Shown in pieces: positions 42,852-54,319 of a DNA stretch of 64,000 nucleotides (position 1 is its first letter; every line of letters starts with the position of its first letter). Source of the stretch: Erinaceus europaeus (lineage: Eukaryota > Chordata > Mammalia > Eulipotyphla > Erinaceidae); NCBI RefSeq assembly GCF_950295315.1, contig NC_080164.1, positions 114,772,890 through 114,836,889 of the forward strand. Direction: 5' to 3'. The notes below the pieces were generated by a model, which had not been told where the DNA came from, ran no database searches, and saw only the letters and a list, made by a program, of their open reading frames with translations. A program made the position numbers and the translations under genes.

Positions 42852-43509
42852 CAAGTATAGGGGATTGAGGACATACACAGAGATTTGGCAGAAGAAAGTG
42901 TTCGGGATTGAACCTACAGCCTCTGAGCCCACGGGCGTACCAGCTGGTGCTCAGCCAGAGCTGAGTTAACTCCCAGGTTCTATATAGACTGATGTTTAAA
43001 CAACTCCTCTTTCACAGGCAATCTCCAGTGTATTTAATAAAACCTGTCTTACTGTTGTTTTATCTCTTCTTATTGTATGAATTCATCCTGTGTTAACTTC
43101 ATTCCCAATAGAAATAAATACATTCCACTATATACAACCTTACACATTAGCTTTCGGAGCTAAGACAGAGTCTTGCCTTTTGAATGGAACAGTGCTCTGG
43201 TCTCTCTCAGAAAGGAATCATATTTTTAAAAAGATAATAGAAGCAATCATTTACAATCTAGCCTTCTTCCAATTTACTTCTTCCAATGTTACTAGAGTAA
43301 CATCTTCCAAAGTGCTCCCTTGGAATGAGGGAGAGTTCTTTATGACCTCTTCTCCTGTCAAGTCAGAGTGCTTCAGAATGCTGACAGCAAGGGTGTGAAA
43401 GCATCCGACTTCTTATGAATGACAGCCTTTTGCTCTGCCTCTGACACCAGCTAGTCTTGTGATTCCTGCAGTGCTGCTGTGTCCAGCAGACTGAGAGGCC
43501 AGGACTTAC

Positions 43510-43714
43510 CCTGTTAAACACCGGCAGCATCATGTACAGTTTCTCTTCCTGCTCCTTCTGCGTCATGTGCCGGGGAGGGTGGCACAGCTCAGTGAAGAGC
43601 CTGCGCAGGTGCATCAGCCCCAGGGCATTGTCCTGGGGGCTGCACTCCTCCTGCCGGGGTCGGCCCATGATCCTCTTCACCATGTTCATCTTGGCTGGTG
43701 GGCAATGCACACGT
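43510..43714 (-). CDS. WDFY3: WDFY3 first coding exon (residues 1-60) with 25 nt of 5' UTR
   Basis: The acceptor CTCCCTACAG ends at 43715, so this exon is internal and at least one non-coding exon lies upstream. The start codon is at 43689-43687 (context CCAAG-ATG-AAC). A second ATG two codons later is less likely, because the family protein starts MNMVKRIMGRPRQEE. The exon encodes 60 residues ending in MMLPVFNR and leaves at donor GTAAGT (43509) in phase 0. A longer open frame continues upstream on the same strand into intron, but it lacks family similarity and crosses the acceptor. Confidence 0.96.
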
Positions 43715-43785
43715 CTGTAGGGAGATGCCCACAACAAACAGTCACAACACTGTCATCCTGAACAGGCCTAGCACAAAAGACTGAG

Positions 43786-43867
43786 AATTGGGGCTGGGTG
43801 GTGGTGCACTGGGTATAGTACACATGCTACCATGAACAAGGACTTGGGTTCGAGCCTCCAGGTCCCC

Positions 43868-43932
<65 letters not shown>

Positions 43933-44023
43933 GGGCTTCATGATCACTGAAGCAGTACTGTAGGTCTCTCTCTCTCTCTCTCTCTCTACATACCTATCCC
44001 TTACAATTCCTCTGTCTATGTAA
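43786..44023 (+). mobile_element. SINE-B interrupted by (TG)30
   Basis: Head and B-box to aggtccccata, then about 60 bp of (TG)n (43870-43930) in place of the cacctgcag stretch, then cttcatgatcactgaagcag and (TC)n. It begins about 70 bp upstream of the first coding exon's acceptor. Confidence 0.9.
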
Positions 44024-44049
44024 AAGTCATTATTAGTTCATTCAAATAA

Positions 44050-44255
44050 AATTTAAAATTGCACCAAAGTAAAAGTCTCTGGGGTGGGTGGGTGGGGGAG
44101 TTCAGGTCCTGGAAAAGGATGACAGAGGACCTAGTGGGGGTTGTATTGCTGTGTGGGAAACTGAGAAATGTTATGCATGTACTAACTATTGTATTCACTG
44201 TCAAATGTAAAACATTAATCCCCCAGTAAAGGAAAAAAATAAAAAATAAAATAAA
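44050..44255 (+). mobile_element. L1 3'-end fragment, left arm of an inverted pair
   Basis: Starts ttgcaccaaagtaaaagtct, has the L1 3'-end block and ends aatcccccagtaaaggaaaa plus A-rich tail. Nearly the reverse complement of 44632-44850. Confidence 0.9.
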
Positions 44256-44399
44256 ATTTTAAAAGCCCACCATAAGTGGGCTCATAAGGCAAGCAATGAG
44301 CCCCAATGATAACTCTGGTAGCAAATAATAATAATGATGATGATGATTTATTAAAATTAGTTTAAGTCTGAGAATTAGAAACTTCTGTCTAAAACTAGT

Positions 44400-44880
44400 T
44401 GGTCCCCCCCCCCCCTTGTTTCCCTTGTTGTGGTTATTATCGTTCTTGCCACTGATGTCATTGCTGTTGGATAGAACAGAGAGAAATGGAGAGAGGAGGG
44501 GAAGACAGAGAGGGGAGAGAAAGATAGACACCTGCAGACCTGATTCACCACCTGTGAAGCGAACCCCCTGCAGGTGGGGAGCCAGGGGTTCAAACCTGGA
44601 TCCTTACCCCAGTCCTTGAACCTTGTGCCATTTTAAAATTTTATTATTTTTAATTTTTTTCCTTTACTGGGGGATTAATGTTTTACATTTGACAGTGAAT
44701 ACAATAGTTTGTACATGCATAACATTTCTCAGTTTCGCACATAACAATACAACCCCCACTAGGTCCTCTGTCATCCTTTTCCAGGACCTGTTCTCTCTCC
44801 CACCCACCCACCCCAGAGACTTTTACTTTGGTGCAATTTAAAATTTTCACCTAACCCGCTGCACCACCGCCTGGTTCCCC
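44400..44880 (-). mobile_element. SINE-A split by an L1 3' end
   Basis: 44400-44631 holds tail, body and B-box region; 44851-44880 (acctaacccgctgcaccacc) completes the head. The L1 fragment lies between. Confidence 0.92.
44632..44850 (-). mobile_element. L1 3'-end fragment, right arm of an inverted pair
   Basis: The same 5' truncation point (ttgcaccaaag) and 3' end (cccccagtaaaggaaa) as the copy at 44050. Flanked by tttaaaattt-type sequences, as that copy is. Confidence 0.9.
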
Positions 44881-45226
44881 TAAAACTAGTTTTTTTCCTG
44901 CTTCATTAAACAGAAAAGTAGGGGCTGCAAAACTGGTTTTGATAAAGTTTTCTAAACAACAAGTTATAAATCACAGTATTCAGTATTCCTACTTGATGTT
45001 CCACAATCTCTATAAACTATAAAATATCAAATGGAAAACTGGAGAAGCAATAGTCTAATTCATCATTTTAAGTTCAACAAATCCAGGTATCAAATATTTT
45101 ATCATTGATATACTACTTAGAAATTGAGGGCCTATAAAAAGAAACTTCACCTTTACCTCAGAACACCTATTACAACAAAAAGGAAAAAACTCATAAAAGT
45201 TTTCTGTGTTTAGCTATTATTTTTCT

Positions 45227-45389
45227 TTTCTTTTCTTTTAAAGAATATTTATTTATTCCTGAGAATGATAGGCAGAGAGAAAGAACCAGACATCACTCTG
45301 GTTGGTACATGTGCTGCCAGGGATTGAACTTGGGGCCTCATGGTTGAGAATCCAGTGCTTTATCCGCTACGCCACCTCCTGGGCCACAC
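45227..45389 (-). mobile_element. SINE-C, full length
   Basis: Perfect 16-bp target duplication tagctattatttttct (45211-45226 and 45390-45405). Confidence 0.95.
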
Positions 45390-45746
45390 TAGCTATTATT
45401 TTTCTAGATGAGGAATTATATTTGAGTAACCCTCTTAAGAGTTGCTGCTATTGTATGAAAACCTTTGATTAAATGAAATGACATACTAATGGATTTCTTA
45501 AATCACAGAATGATAGTGAAATTTTAGATAGCTGAAGACCAATTTTTCAAACTGAAATTTGAAGCCCTTTGACAGCTCATGTTGATCTGTTCTGTGGACC
45601 GTATGAACATTTAAGATTTTGCAATATATATAGTAAGGGGCATTATCATCTCATTAAACTTATTTTAGAGAAGGGTGTATTTTGTACATGCTAAATCAAA
45701 TGTAAACTGTAGCTTCGATCAGAGCTGCAGTTAATATCTAAATAAA

Positions 45747-45885
45747 CTGGGCAGGGGAGATAGCACAATATTTATGCAAATAGAATCTCATGCCTGAGGC
45801 TCCCAAATCCCAGGTTCAATCCCACGTGCCACCATAAACCAGAACTGAGCAGTGCTATAGTTAAAAATAATAATAATAATAACTT
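45747..45885 (+). mobile_element. SINE-D copy
   Basis: aggggagatagcacaatatt head, agaactgagcagtgctatag, (AAT)n tail. A worn reverse SINE-C-like piece lies at 46150-46280, after a G16 run at 46078. Confidence 0.88.
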
Positions 45886-46348
45886 TTAAAAAATCTAAAT
45901 AAGTCAACTACTGGGCTAGAAGAGAGAGCAGAATCAGTAAATGAAGTTTGCAGAAAGGTAAGCCCTTTGCAACCACTACTAATCATGCCAGAATTAGCTA
46001 ATTCCAGAAACAAAACAAGGATGTATTACAAAAGGAAACAGGAAGGCTGTGAAAACACTATGAACACAGAATAGCTGGGGGGGGGGGGGGGGATTTGATT
46101 TTTAATCTGCAGAAAGGAAGAAATAACCCAAAGACTAGTCTCATTTTAATATTTGTGGCCACATAAGAGAAAGAGAGAGAACCAGAGCCTCATTTTGGTG
46201 CATATGATGCTGAGGATCAAACTCAGGAACCCTGCTCCTGCTTTCAAGTTCAAAGTTCTAGATACTATGTCACCTTGCATGCTGCTGAAGGCTAATTTTT
46301 AACTGTGCTATATAAACAAAAGGTGTCATCTCTTAAGGAATGAAGAAT

Positions 46349-46540
46349 TAGGGGCCAGAAGTACCAGGTTAAGTGCTCACATTACACTGTGCAAGAGCCC
46401 AGGTTCAAGCCCCTGGTCCCTAACCTGCAGGGGAAAAGCTTCATAAGTGCAGGTGTCTCTCTTGTCTCTCTCCCTGTGTACCTCTCCCACCCCTCTCAAT
46501 TTCTGTCTCTATTGAATAATAAATAAAAATATTTTTTAAA
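46349..46540 (+). mobile_element. SINE-B copy
   Basis: aggggccagaagtaccaggt head, gttcaagcccctggtcccta; part of the core is deleted. Confidence 0.88.
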
Positions 46541-46618
46541 AGAAATGAAAAACTACTGCAAAGCTCAAGCTTGGCTCACTAAATAACTGTCCATTAACTT
46601 TTAAAACTAAAGGAAAGG

Positions 46619-46856
46619 TGGAGTCGGGTGGTAGCTCAGCGGGCTAAGCACACATGGGGCGAAGTGCAGGACCGGCGTGAAGCTCCCCAGCTGGAGCGGA
46701 GTCGCTTCACAGTTGGTAAAGCAGGTCTGCAGGTGTCTATCTTTCTCTCCTTCTCTCTGTCTCCCCTCCTCTCTCCATTTCTTCCTGTCCTATCCAACAA
46801 CAACAACAATAAAACAACAAGGACAACAAAAAGGAATAAATAAATATGGGGGGAAA
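46619..46856 (+). mobile_element. SINE-A copy
   Basis: Target duplication aaaactaaaggaaagg (46603-46618 and 46857-46872). The B-box region is shortened. Confidence 0.94.
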
Positions 46857-46872
46857 AAAACTAAAGGAAAGG

Positions 46873-46970
46873 GCTGGGGAGACAGGATCATATTTCTTTC
46901 TGCAAAGTCCCTTGCTCAATCCCTAACAGCACCCTAAGCCAGAGCGGAGCAGTGCTCTGATGAAAAACAA
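46873..46970 (+). mobile_element. SINE-D copy next to the SINE-A
   Basis: gctggggagacaggatcata head, agcggagcagtgctctgatg end. It sits directly on the SINE-A target duplication; a diverged third copy of that site (aaaactacaggaacta) follows at about 47007. Confidence 0.85.
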
Positions 46971-47469
46971 AAATTAAGATAAACATAAATAAAAACAAAT
47001 AAACAAAAAACTACAGGAACTAGCATGTTAAATATGGTAATGCTGGGAGGTTTGAATGGGTTTCAAGAGCTCTAGCTGGCCCGCAGCAGGGATAGCAAGA
47101 GGCATTGCTCAGAGCGGGGCCACTAGCCTCTCTGAGCTCTGTCACATGGTTGTGCAAAGGGCACAGCTACACACTTCAGGGTCCCAAATGGAGAAAAACA
47201 TGCTCAGATACACAGGCACAGGGGCCAGGAGAAACTCCAGACTCCAAAACAACAGTCAAAAAGCTGTCAGATTGAATTCCTGGAAAATAGGAGACCACCC
47301 CCCCACACACACATACAAAGAGAAATGAAAAGGTTTCCAAGGATAAGATTCAAATAACCTACAATACTGATCCTGGAAATCCCCAGAATCAAAACAAAAT
47401 GGGAAGGGAGTCACTTTCAAAAACTGGTACACGTTAGACTGTGCATAATTTTTTTGGAATCTATCTTGG

Positions 47470-47690
47470 CCACCAGCATTTTTGCTGGGGTCTGCATGAT
47501 TCCTTGATGTGAATGTTTTCCTGTTGATAGAGGGTGAAAGGCAGAGAGAGGCACTAAATCACTACTGTGCTGCTCATGAAGCTACCCCACCACGAGCACT
47601 TCTGTGTCATGGGACGGGGGAGCTCATACCTAGGCCCTTGCATGTGGTGTACTCTGTGCTCTACCTGGTGAGCTATCTCCTGGCCCAATT
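47470..47690 (-). mobile_element. SINE-B-like variant
   Basis: gttgatagagggtgaaaggc, ctgctcatgaagctacccca, ctacctggtgagctatctcc. A (CTTT)/(CCTT)n stretch adjoins at 47695-47760. Confidence 0.7.
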
Positions 47691-48222
47691 GCTACTTTTC
47701 TTCCTATCTTTCTTTCTTACCTCCTTTTCTTCCTTCCTTCTTTCCCTTTCCTGTCCTGCCCTTGCCTGTCCTTTCCATTTTTCTGTCACATTAAATTAGG
47801 TTCATAATCCACAGTCTGCAGACAGGAATTGAAGGATTCGTGATTTTTACATCACTGGTCAATTTCTGTGTAAGAGTTCCCCTAGTTACAACGAACTCTG
47901 TCACTAAAAGGAGAGGAGAGCCAAGCACTACTGCATCTGTAGAAGTCGAAAGCCATTATAGGCTACCACAGTTGTTTCTCATTCCAACTTAAACAAGTGA
48001 GGTGAAGAGAACTTTAATGCTAGCTTTAATAAGTGCGGTTCTGGGAGGAGAAAATGAGTCTCACAGTGAGGACAATCTGATGAGAGTAAGAGCCGTGGCA
48101 CTGTCCTTTCATCCTCTCCTTGGCTCACCCGTGCTGACTGATGTCCCTATTTTAAATGACATAGTGCTTGGAAACGGGCTACTGAGCAAGCAAAGATTCC
48201 TATGTTAAAATTTTTTTTTCTT

Positions 48223-48500
48223 GGGAATCAGGAGGTAGCGCAGAGGGTTAAGCACACGTGGTACAAAGTGCAAGGACCATTGTAAGGATCCCTAGCTCCC
48301 CACCTGCAGGGGAGTCGCTTCACAAGCAGTGAAGCAGGTCTGCAGGTGCTTATCTTTCTCTCCTGGTCTGTCTTCCCTTCCTCTTCCCATTTCTCTCTGT
48401 CCTATCCAACAATGACGACATCGATAACAACAATAATAACTACAACAGTAAAAAAATTAAAACAAGAGCAACAAAAGGGAAAATAAATAAATATTAAAAA
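48223..48500 (+). mobile_element. SINE-A copy
   Basis: gggaatcaggaggtagcgca head, core cacaagcagtgaagcaggtc, caacaa tail; a short deletion at the B-box. Confidence 0.93.
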
Positions 48501-48539
48501 ATACTAATTTTTCATTTTTATAAAAAAATACACAAAGGA

Positions 48540-48738
48540 AGGGCTAGGCAATGGTGCATCTGGTTGAGCACATGCATTACCAGGGGCAAAGCCCCAGGTT
48601 CAAGCCCCAAGTCCCCACCTGCAGGGGAAGCTCCACTAGCAGTGAAGCAGGGCTGCAGGTGTTTTTCTTTCATCTACTAGCTCCCATTCCCCCTCTCAAT
48701 TTTTCTGTCCAAATAAATACACATTGAAAAATATATAT
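48540..48738 (+). mobile_element. SINE-B copy
   Basis: gggctaggcaatggtgcatc head, ggttcaagccccaagtcccc, complete body. Confidence 0.92.
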
Positions 48739-49311
48739 TTAAGCAACCAGGGAAAAAAGAAGCAGCTCTTAACAGTAACATGTTTCAGAAATATAACAAA
48801 GTGACAAAAATGCTAAAAATTATTTCTTAGTTGGGTGCTCAACAAGAGATTTATAAAGAAATGTAAACCAATATAAAATATAATAAGAAAAAAACTCAAA
48901 GAATGACTATTTTTAGGTACTGTTATCCCATTTTCAAAGTATTTATAGAAATGACTATGTACAGGAGCTAATTTTCTAATACAAAATCAATCTTTCTTTC
49001 AAAAGAGAATCGTGCTGCCAACTGGGGGGGTTACTTAAGTATCAATGATATAATTACTGAGATAAGCCCAGTTTTTTTTATTCTGATTTCTTGTACTAAT
49101 GTTTGAGAAATCTCAGACACTTTAACCTTACCCCACCCTGAACACTTTGCCATTCAACTACAGAGGGATACAGAATGAGAAAACAGTCTACATTTTATTT
49201 TGGCCTGTTTGTTTTTACTTAACTAATGAGTAGGAGAAAAGAGAAGATGGGAGAGAGAGTGTGAGAGAGAGACCAGAACATCACTTTGGTTCCCCTGCCC
49301 CCCTTTTTAAA

Positions 49312-49440
49312 ATTTCTTCATTGGGGAATTAATGTTTTACATTCAACAGTAAATACAACAGTTTGTACATGCATAACATTTCTCAGTTTTCCATATAACA
49401 ATACAACCCCCACTAGGTCCTGTGTCGTCCTTTTTGGTCC
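49312..49440 (-). mobile_element. L1 3'-end fragment
   Basis: ttcattggggaattaatgtt and cacataacaatacaaccccc-type block in reverse; part of a nested cluster. Confidence 0.85.
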
Positions 49441-49444
49441 CTTT

Positions 49445-49603
49445 TTTCTTTTTTAGCCCCACCCCACCCCCCTTTCTTTTTAGCAGAGCACAGCTCAGCT
49501 CTGGTTTATGGTGGTGCAGGGGATTGAACATGGAAATCTGGAGCCTCAGGCATGAGTCAGTTTGCATAACCATTATGCTATCTTCCCCCACCCCAGAGCA
49601 TCA
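49445..49603 (-). mobile_element. SINE-D copy
   Basis: agcagagcacagctcagctc, tgcataaccattatgctatc. A worn SINE (49230-49300 and 49600-49680) flanks the L1-plus-SINE-D block. Confidence 0.88.
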
Positions 49604-49697
49604 CTTTAAGCACAGTAAATGAGAGAATTCACTTAAGAGCCAAATGCATGCAAATCCTGTGCGCTACCTGGTCGCCTCTCTGGCTGTACTTTTGTTT

Positions 49698-49902
49698 TAA
49701 AATTTTTATTTTCTTTATTTATTTCTTGGGTAGAGACAATCAGAAATCAAGAGGGAAAGTGGAAATAGAGAGGGAGAGACACAGAGAGACACCTGCAACC
49801 TTGATTCACCACTTGTGAAGCTTTCCCCCACAGGTAGGGAAGCTGGGTCCTTGTGCATTGTAACTTGTGCACTCAACCAGATGTGCCACCACTCAGACCC
49901 CT
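49698..49902 (-). mobile_element. SINE-B copy
   Basis: cttgggtagagacaatcaga, gattcaccacttgtgaagct; complete apart from a small gap at the B-box. Confidence 0.92.
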
Positions 49903-50239
49903 GGCTGCCATTTTTTAAATTAAATATGTCAGGCAACTATCAATAACTTCCTCTGAGTATTTCAAGTAAAAACTCCACAAATAGCTTATTTTTTTCAGCA
50001 CTAGGGCCTCACACATGCATGATATTACCAATCATGGATGACCTTTTTTTCATTTGTTTTATTTCAGAGAGAGACACACACACACACAAAGGAAAAAACA
50101 TTACAACCCCACAACTTCCTAGGTGGTGCCAGGCCTCAAACACGGGGCAACACACATGACAAAATGAGCCTCCTGCCAGATGAGCTACTTTAAGAAATTT
50201 TTTAATCCCACAAGCAAACACTTCATGTGGCTAAAGAAA

Positions 50240-51580
50240 ATGTTATGGTTACCCACACACCTATGGACATCTCATCTTTGATAGTGGGCCTAAAGTATTA
50301 AATGGAGGAAGGAGGCTCTCTTCAATAACTGGTGCTGGGAAAACTGGGTTGAAACATGCAGAAGAATGAAACTGAACCACCTTATCTCACCAGAAACAAA
50401 AGTCAACTCCAAATGGATCAAGGACCTGGATGTTAGACCAGAAACTATCAAATACTTAGAGGAAAACACTGGTGGGACACTTGCCCACCTAACCTCAAGG
50501 ACATCTTTGATGATACAAACTCAATTACAAGAAAGACTAAAACAAAAATAAATCAATGGGACTACATCAAATTGAAAAGCTTCTGCACAACCACAGAAAC
50601 TTATCACACAAACCAAGATATCCTTCACAGAATGGGAGAAGATCTTCACATGCTATACATCAGACAAGAGGCTAATAACTAAAATATACAAAGAGCTCAG
50701 CAAACTTAAAACAAAAAAGCAAATGGCACCATCCGAAAATGGGCAGAGGATATGAACAGAACATTCACTATAGAAGAGATCCAAACAGCTAAGAAACACG
50801 TGAAAATCTGCTACAAGTCACTGTCAGAAAAATGCAAATAAAGACAACATTGAGATACCACCTCACCCCTGTGAGAATGGCATACATCAAAAAGGACAGC
50901 AGCAACAGATACTGGAGAGACTGTGGGGACAGAGGAACCCTTCTGCACTGCTGGTGGGAATGTAAATTGTCCCAACCTCTGTGGAGAGCAGTCTGGAGAA
51001 CTCTCACAAGGCTAGATATGGACCTTCCATATGACCCAGCAATGCCTCTTCTAGGGATATACCCTAAGGACTCCATAACGCCCAACAAAAAAGATATTTG
51101 TACACCTATGTTCATAGCAGCCCAATACATAACAGCTAAAACCTTGAAGCAAACTCAGGTGCCCAACAACAGATGAATGGCTGAGAAATCTGTGGTATAT
51201 ACACACAATGCAATACTATACAGCTATTAAGAACAATGAACCCACCTTCTCTGACACATCTTGGATGGAGCTAGAAGGAATTATGTTAAGTGAGCTAAGT
51301 CAGAAAGACAAAGATGAGTATGGGATGATCCCACTTATAAATAAAAGTTGAGAAAGAAGAACAGAAAGGGAAATTCAAAGCAGGATTTGATTGAGTTTGG
51401 AGTAGGGCACCAAAGTAAAACTCTGGGTTGAGGGTGAGGGTGGATGTTCGGCTTCTCTGGGGTGTGGGGAAGAGGGTGGGATAGGATACAGTCTTTTCGG
51501 GTTGGGAATAGTGTTTATGTACATTCCTATTAACTTGTAATCATGTCAATCAATAATTAATATGAGAGGGGAAAAATTGA
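50240..51580 (+). mobile_element. 5'-truncated LINE-1: end of ORF2 plus 3' UTR
   Basis: About 1.3 kb. Conserved ORF2 3' blocks are visible (gggactacatcaaattgaaa, aatgggcagaggatatgaac, cacctatgttcatagcagcc). 50832-51176 reads QIKTTLRYHLTPVRMAYIKK...RYWRDCGDRGTLLHCWWECK, the C-terminal cysteine region of ORF2. Frameshifted upstream; no reverse-transcriptase domain. The 3' UTR begins with gcaccaaagtaaaactctgg. Confidence 0.93.
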
Positions 51581-51854
51581 TTGAATGTCTCAAACTTTTT
51601 AATGCACAGACTATAGGCTGAGTCTTTGAAATGTTGACTCTCTTAAAAAAGTTTAGACCAGGGAGAACAGAAGCAATCGGTGGTTACTCTGTAAGACACA
51701 GCTATATACAAATAATGTCAAAGGACATAAATTATGGCGATGTTGTATATAATACGGCAAATCCTAACAATGGGATTTTCAAAGAAAATGTTATGGTTTC
51801 AAAGAATTACTAGTAGTTCCTAAGGTTGGTTTTTTATTTTGTTTTGTTTTGTTT

Positions 51855-51985
51855 TTTGTAGTTTTGCTGTTTTACCACAGTGCTGCTCAGCTCTGGCTTA
51901 TGCTGTTGTAGGGGTTGAACTTGAAATCTCTGGGAAGCTCAGGCACAAAAGTCTAGTGTGCTGGTGTCAATCTCACCAGCCAAAC
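51855..51985 (-). mobile_element. SINE-D copy
   Basis: cagtgctgctcagctctggc, followed by a worn head. Confidence 0.8.
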
Positions 51986-52378
51986 TTTTGATCTCTTCTT
52001 AAACTTTTGGGGCAGGAGTGTGGAATAACCTTGTTCTTCTTGTACTGTGAAGCATACACTTATAACAGCCTGGGTAATGGACTAAGCAATCTAGAGCTAT
52101 AGCTATGTCCCCAAGTGAAGTTTAAAACATCCCACTGTTGTGGTACTGCTTTTTAACCTTGGAAGGACAACCTTTCAGATTTCACTCTCCTCTCTGAGAT
52201 GATGCAAGATCAGCCAGGCCATTTTCACGACCAATCACATCCCTTCCCATCTGTCAACACATATGGGACTGGACAAACTAGCAGCTTTTCATGTTTGCTC
52301 CTCAGAGGTAAAAGCACATTTCAAAGGCAAAACTAACTTTTCTCCAGTTCAGAACAACGGAGAGCTAACACACTGTAG

Positions 52379-52535
52379 GCTGTACACTTGACCATGCCCA
52401 AGGATCTGGAATTGTACGTGCCAGGGCCATGCTGGGCACCTTTAGGAATGGTGGAGCTGTGCTGGTGTCTCTCCTTTGTCTCTCTCTCTCTCTCTCCCTC
52501 TCTGTCTCTATCTGAAATTACAAAGGAAAAACAGA
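52379..52535 (+). mobile_element. SINE-E copy
   Basis: ggtggagctgtgctggtgtc with (TC)n; the 5' half is worn. Confidence 0.55.
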
Positions 52536-52895
52536 AAGTCCACTGAGAACAGTGGAATCACACAGGTGTGAAACCCCAACACAAAAAAGCAAACTAGCAA
52601 ACAAACAAAAACTTCCTATCTTTTTAACTTCAAACTTATGACTTCTAATTATAATCACTGATTTTCAAAATGGTCAAACTTCCTTTTATGAGGTGTATAT
52701 AGACTTGCAATACAAACATGGATATGAATCACAGCAGGCTATATCTGAATCACTGTTAACACAACACATGTGTAAATGTACCTCAAATCACTAATAGACA
52801 GAAAACATGAATAAAATCAAAATACAATTATGAGATATCTACTCAACTTAGGAAAAGCTGACAGAATATAAGCCAAACAAGGATTTAAGGAAGGA

Positions 52896-53020
52896 CCCAG
52901 GGACTGGGAGGTAAATGCCTGTTAGAGCACCAACTTGCATCCCTGAACTTATAGGTTCAATCCCTGGCACCACCGAAGCTGAATAGTGCTGTGGTGTTCT
53001 TTCTCTCTACCTTCTTTACA
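52896..53020 (+). mobile_element. SINE-D/E-like copy
   Basis: gagcaccaacttgcatccct, ggttcaatccctggcaccac, gctgaatagtgctgtggtgt. Confidence 0.6.
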
Positions 53021-53315
53021 TTTTTGTGTATAATTATAAGTTTTCTGACCTGTATCACTTTTCGCTACCTAAAAAATATCTACTACTTCTGGCAGGATAG
53101 GTCTCCTCATGTCAAGTGTCCTAGGTTTGTGATGGAGGGCCTTCTTTAATTTTAGAATGATAATTTCATTAAGTACAGAATTCTACACTAGTAGATTTTT
53201 CTTTAAAACAACTTCAGTATTCCCTTCCACTTTTCTTTCTTGCATGATTTGGATGAGAAGTACTGTGGTATTTATTCTTGCTCTTTTACAGTGATGTTCT
53301 CTGTTCTCGTCTTTA

Positions 53316-53534
53316 AAAAAATTTTTTTTATTATCTTTATTTATTTATTGGACAGAGACCATCAGAAATCAAGAGGAAGGGAGAGACAGAGAGGGAAAGA
53401 GACAGAAAGACACCTGCAACCCTGCTTCATCACTTGCAAAGCTTTCCCCCTGCAGTTGGGGGCCAGGGGCTCAAGCCTGGGTCCTTGTGCGTTGCAACAT
53501 GTGCGCTCAACCAGGTGCGCCACCACCCAGCCCC
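53316..53534 (-). mobile_element. SINE-B copy
   Basis: ttggacagagaccatcagaa, complete core and head ccaggtgcgccaccacccag with CpGs. Confidence 0.94.
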
Positions 53535-54030
53535 CCACTGTTCTCTTCTAAGATGTTCTCCTTATTTTAGTTTTTTTTTTTTTTTGAGTTTAAGTATAAT
53601 GTGCTCAAATGCAGTATTGTCATGCTTGATACTCTCTGGTAATTTGCTGTCTATCATTAATTTTGCAAAGATGTTTGTCTTTATTACTTTAAGTATGCTG
53701 CCCCACTCTTGTCATATGATGAAAGTTGCTATTGACTTACGACATAGCTAAGTAAAAACCAAAATGTTCATCATCATCAAGAGATTGCAGAGTACACTGG
53801 TTACACCAATCTTGCAGCTAGCTGTCTGGGTTCAAATCCTAGCCTCCTCATGTACCAAATGCAAAACTTGAGAAGGTCTCTACCACACAACTGAGTATCA
53901 GACCTTCAAGTCTAAATAGAGTAACTACCAGAATCCACCTCATAAAGAACTGTTGCAATAATCACACACCAATAAAAGATAAATTATTCTGATTAACCTA
54001 TAATTTCCTTAATGGTGAGAGGAAAACCTC

Positions 54031-54319
54031 TTTTTTTTTTTTAAAAAAAAAAATCTATTTCCTTTTGTTGCCCTTGTTTTATTGTTGTAGTTATTATTGT
54101 TGTTGACATCGTCATTGTTGGATAGGACAGAGAGAAACGGAGAGAGATGGGGAAGATAGAGAGGGGGAGAGAAAGACAGACACCTGCAGACCTACTTCAC
54201 TGCCTATGAAGCGATTCCCCTGCAGGTGGGGAGCCTGGGGCTGGAACTGGGATCCTTGCTCTAGTCCTTGCGCTTTGTGCCACATGCGCTTAACCTGCTG
54301 TGGTACCGCCCAACTCCCT
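54031..54319 (-). mobile_element. SINE-A copy
   Basis: Complete; target duplication ggaaaacct with T-run (54021 and 54320). Confidence 0.94.

Larger units (their letters stand above)
37216..43509 (-). other. WDFY3: WDFY3 intron between coding exons 1 and 2
   Basis: 6.3 kb, GTAAGT...CATAG. Contains the solo LTR at 37640 and a series of SINEs. Stretches without a recognised element: 38.65-39.11, 40.0-40.75, 41.25-42.55 and 43.0-43.5 kb. A worn SINE-like piece lies at 42880-42990. Confidence 0.9.
1..43714 (-). other. WDFY3: WDFY3 (ALFY) gene, 5' coding part, runs off the window at position 1
   Basis: Eleven exons on the minus strand join in frame into the N-terminal 781 residues of WDFY3/ALFY, recognised from the start MNMVKRIMGRPRQ and from many internal blocks. 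In the known family the protein is a PI3P-binding scaffold that links p62-positive protein aggregates to the ATG5 complex and GABARAP for selective autophagy. The order is an armadillo-like N-terminus, a ConA-like domain, PH-BEACH, WD40 repeats and a C-terminal FYVE finger. Only the N-terminal helical region is encoded here; BEACH, WD40 and FYVE lie beyond position 1. All introns are GT-AG. No frameshift or stop was seen, so the gene looks intact. The promoter and non-coding 5' exons were not identified. Confidence 0.97.

Noticed and set aside
50832..51176. 114-residue open frame as a host gene
   Set aside because: It is the C-terminal end of L1 ORF2 in a 5'-truncated LINE.
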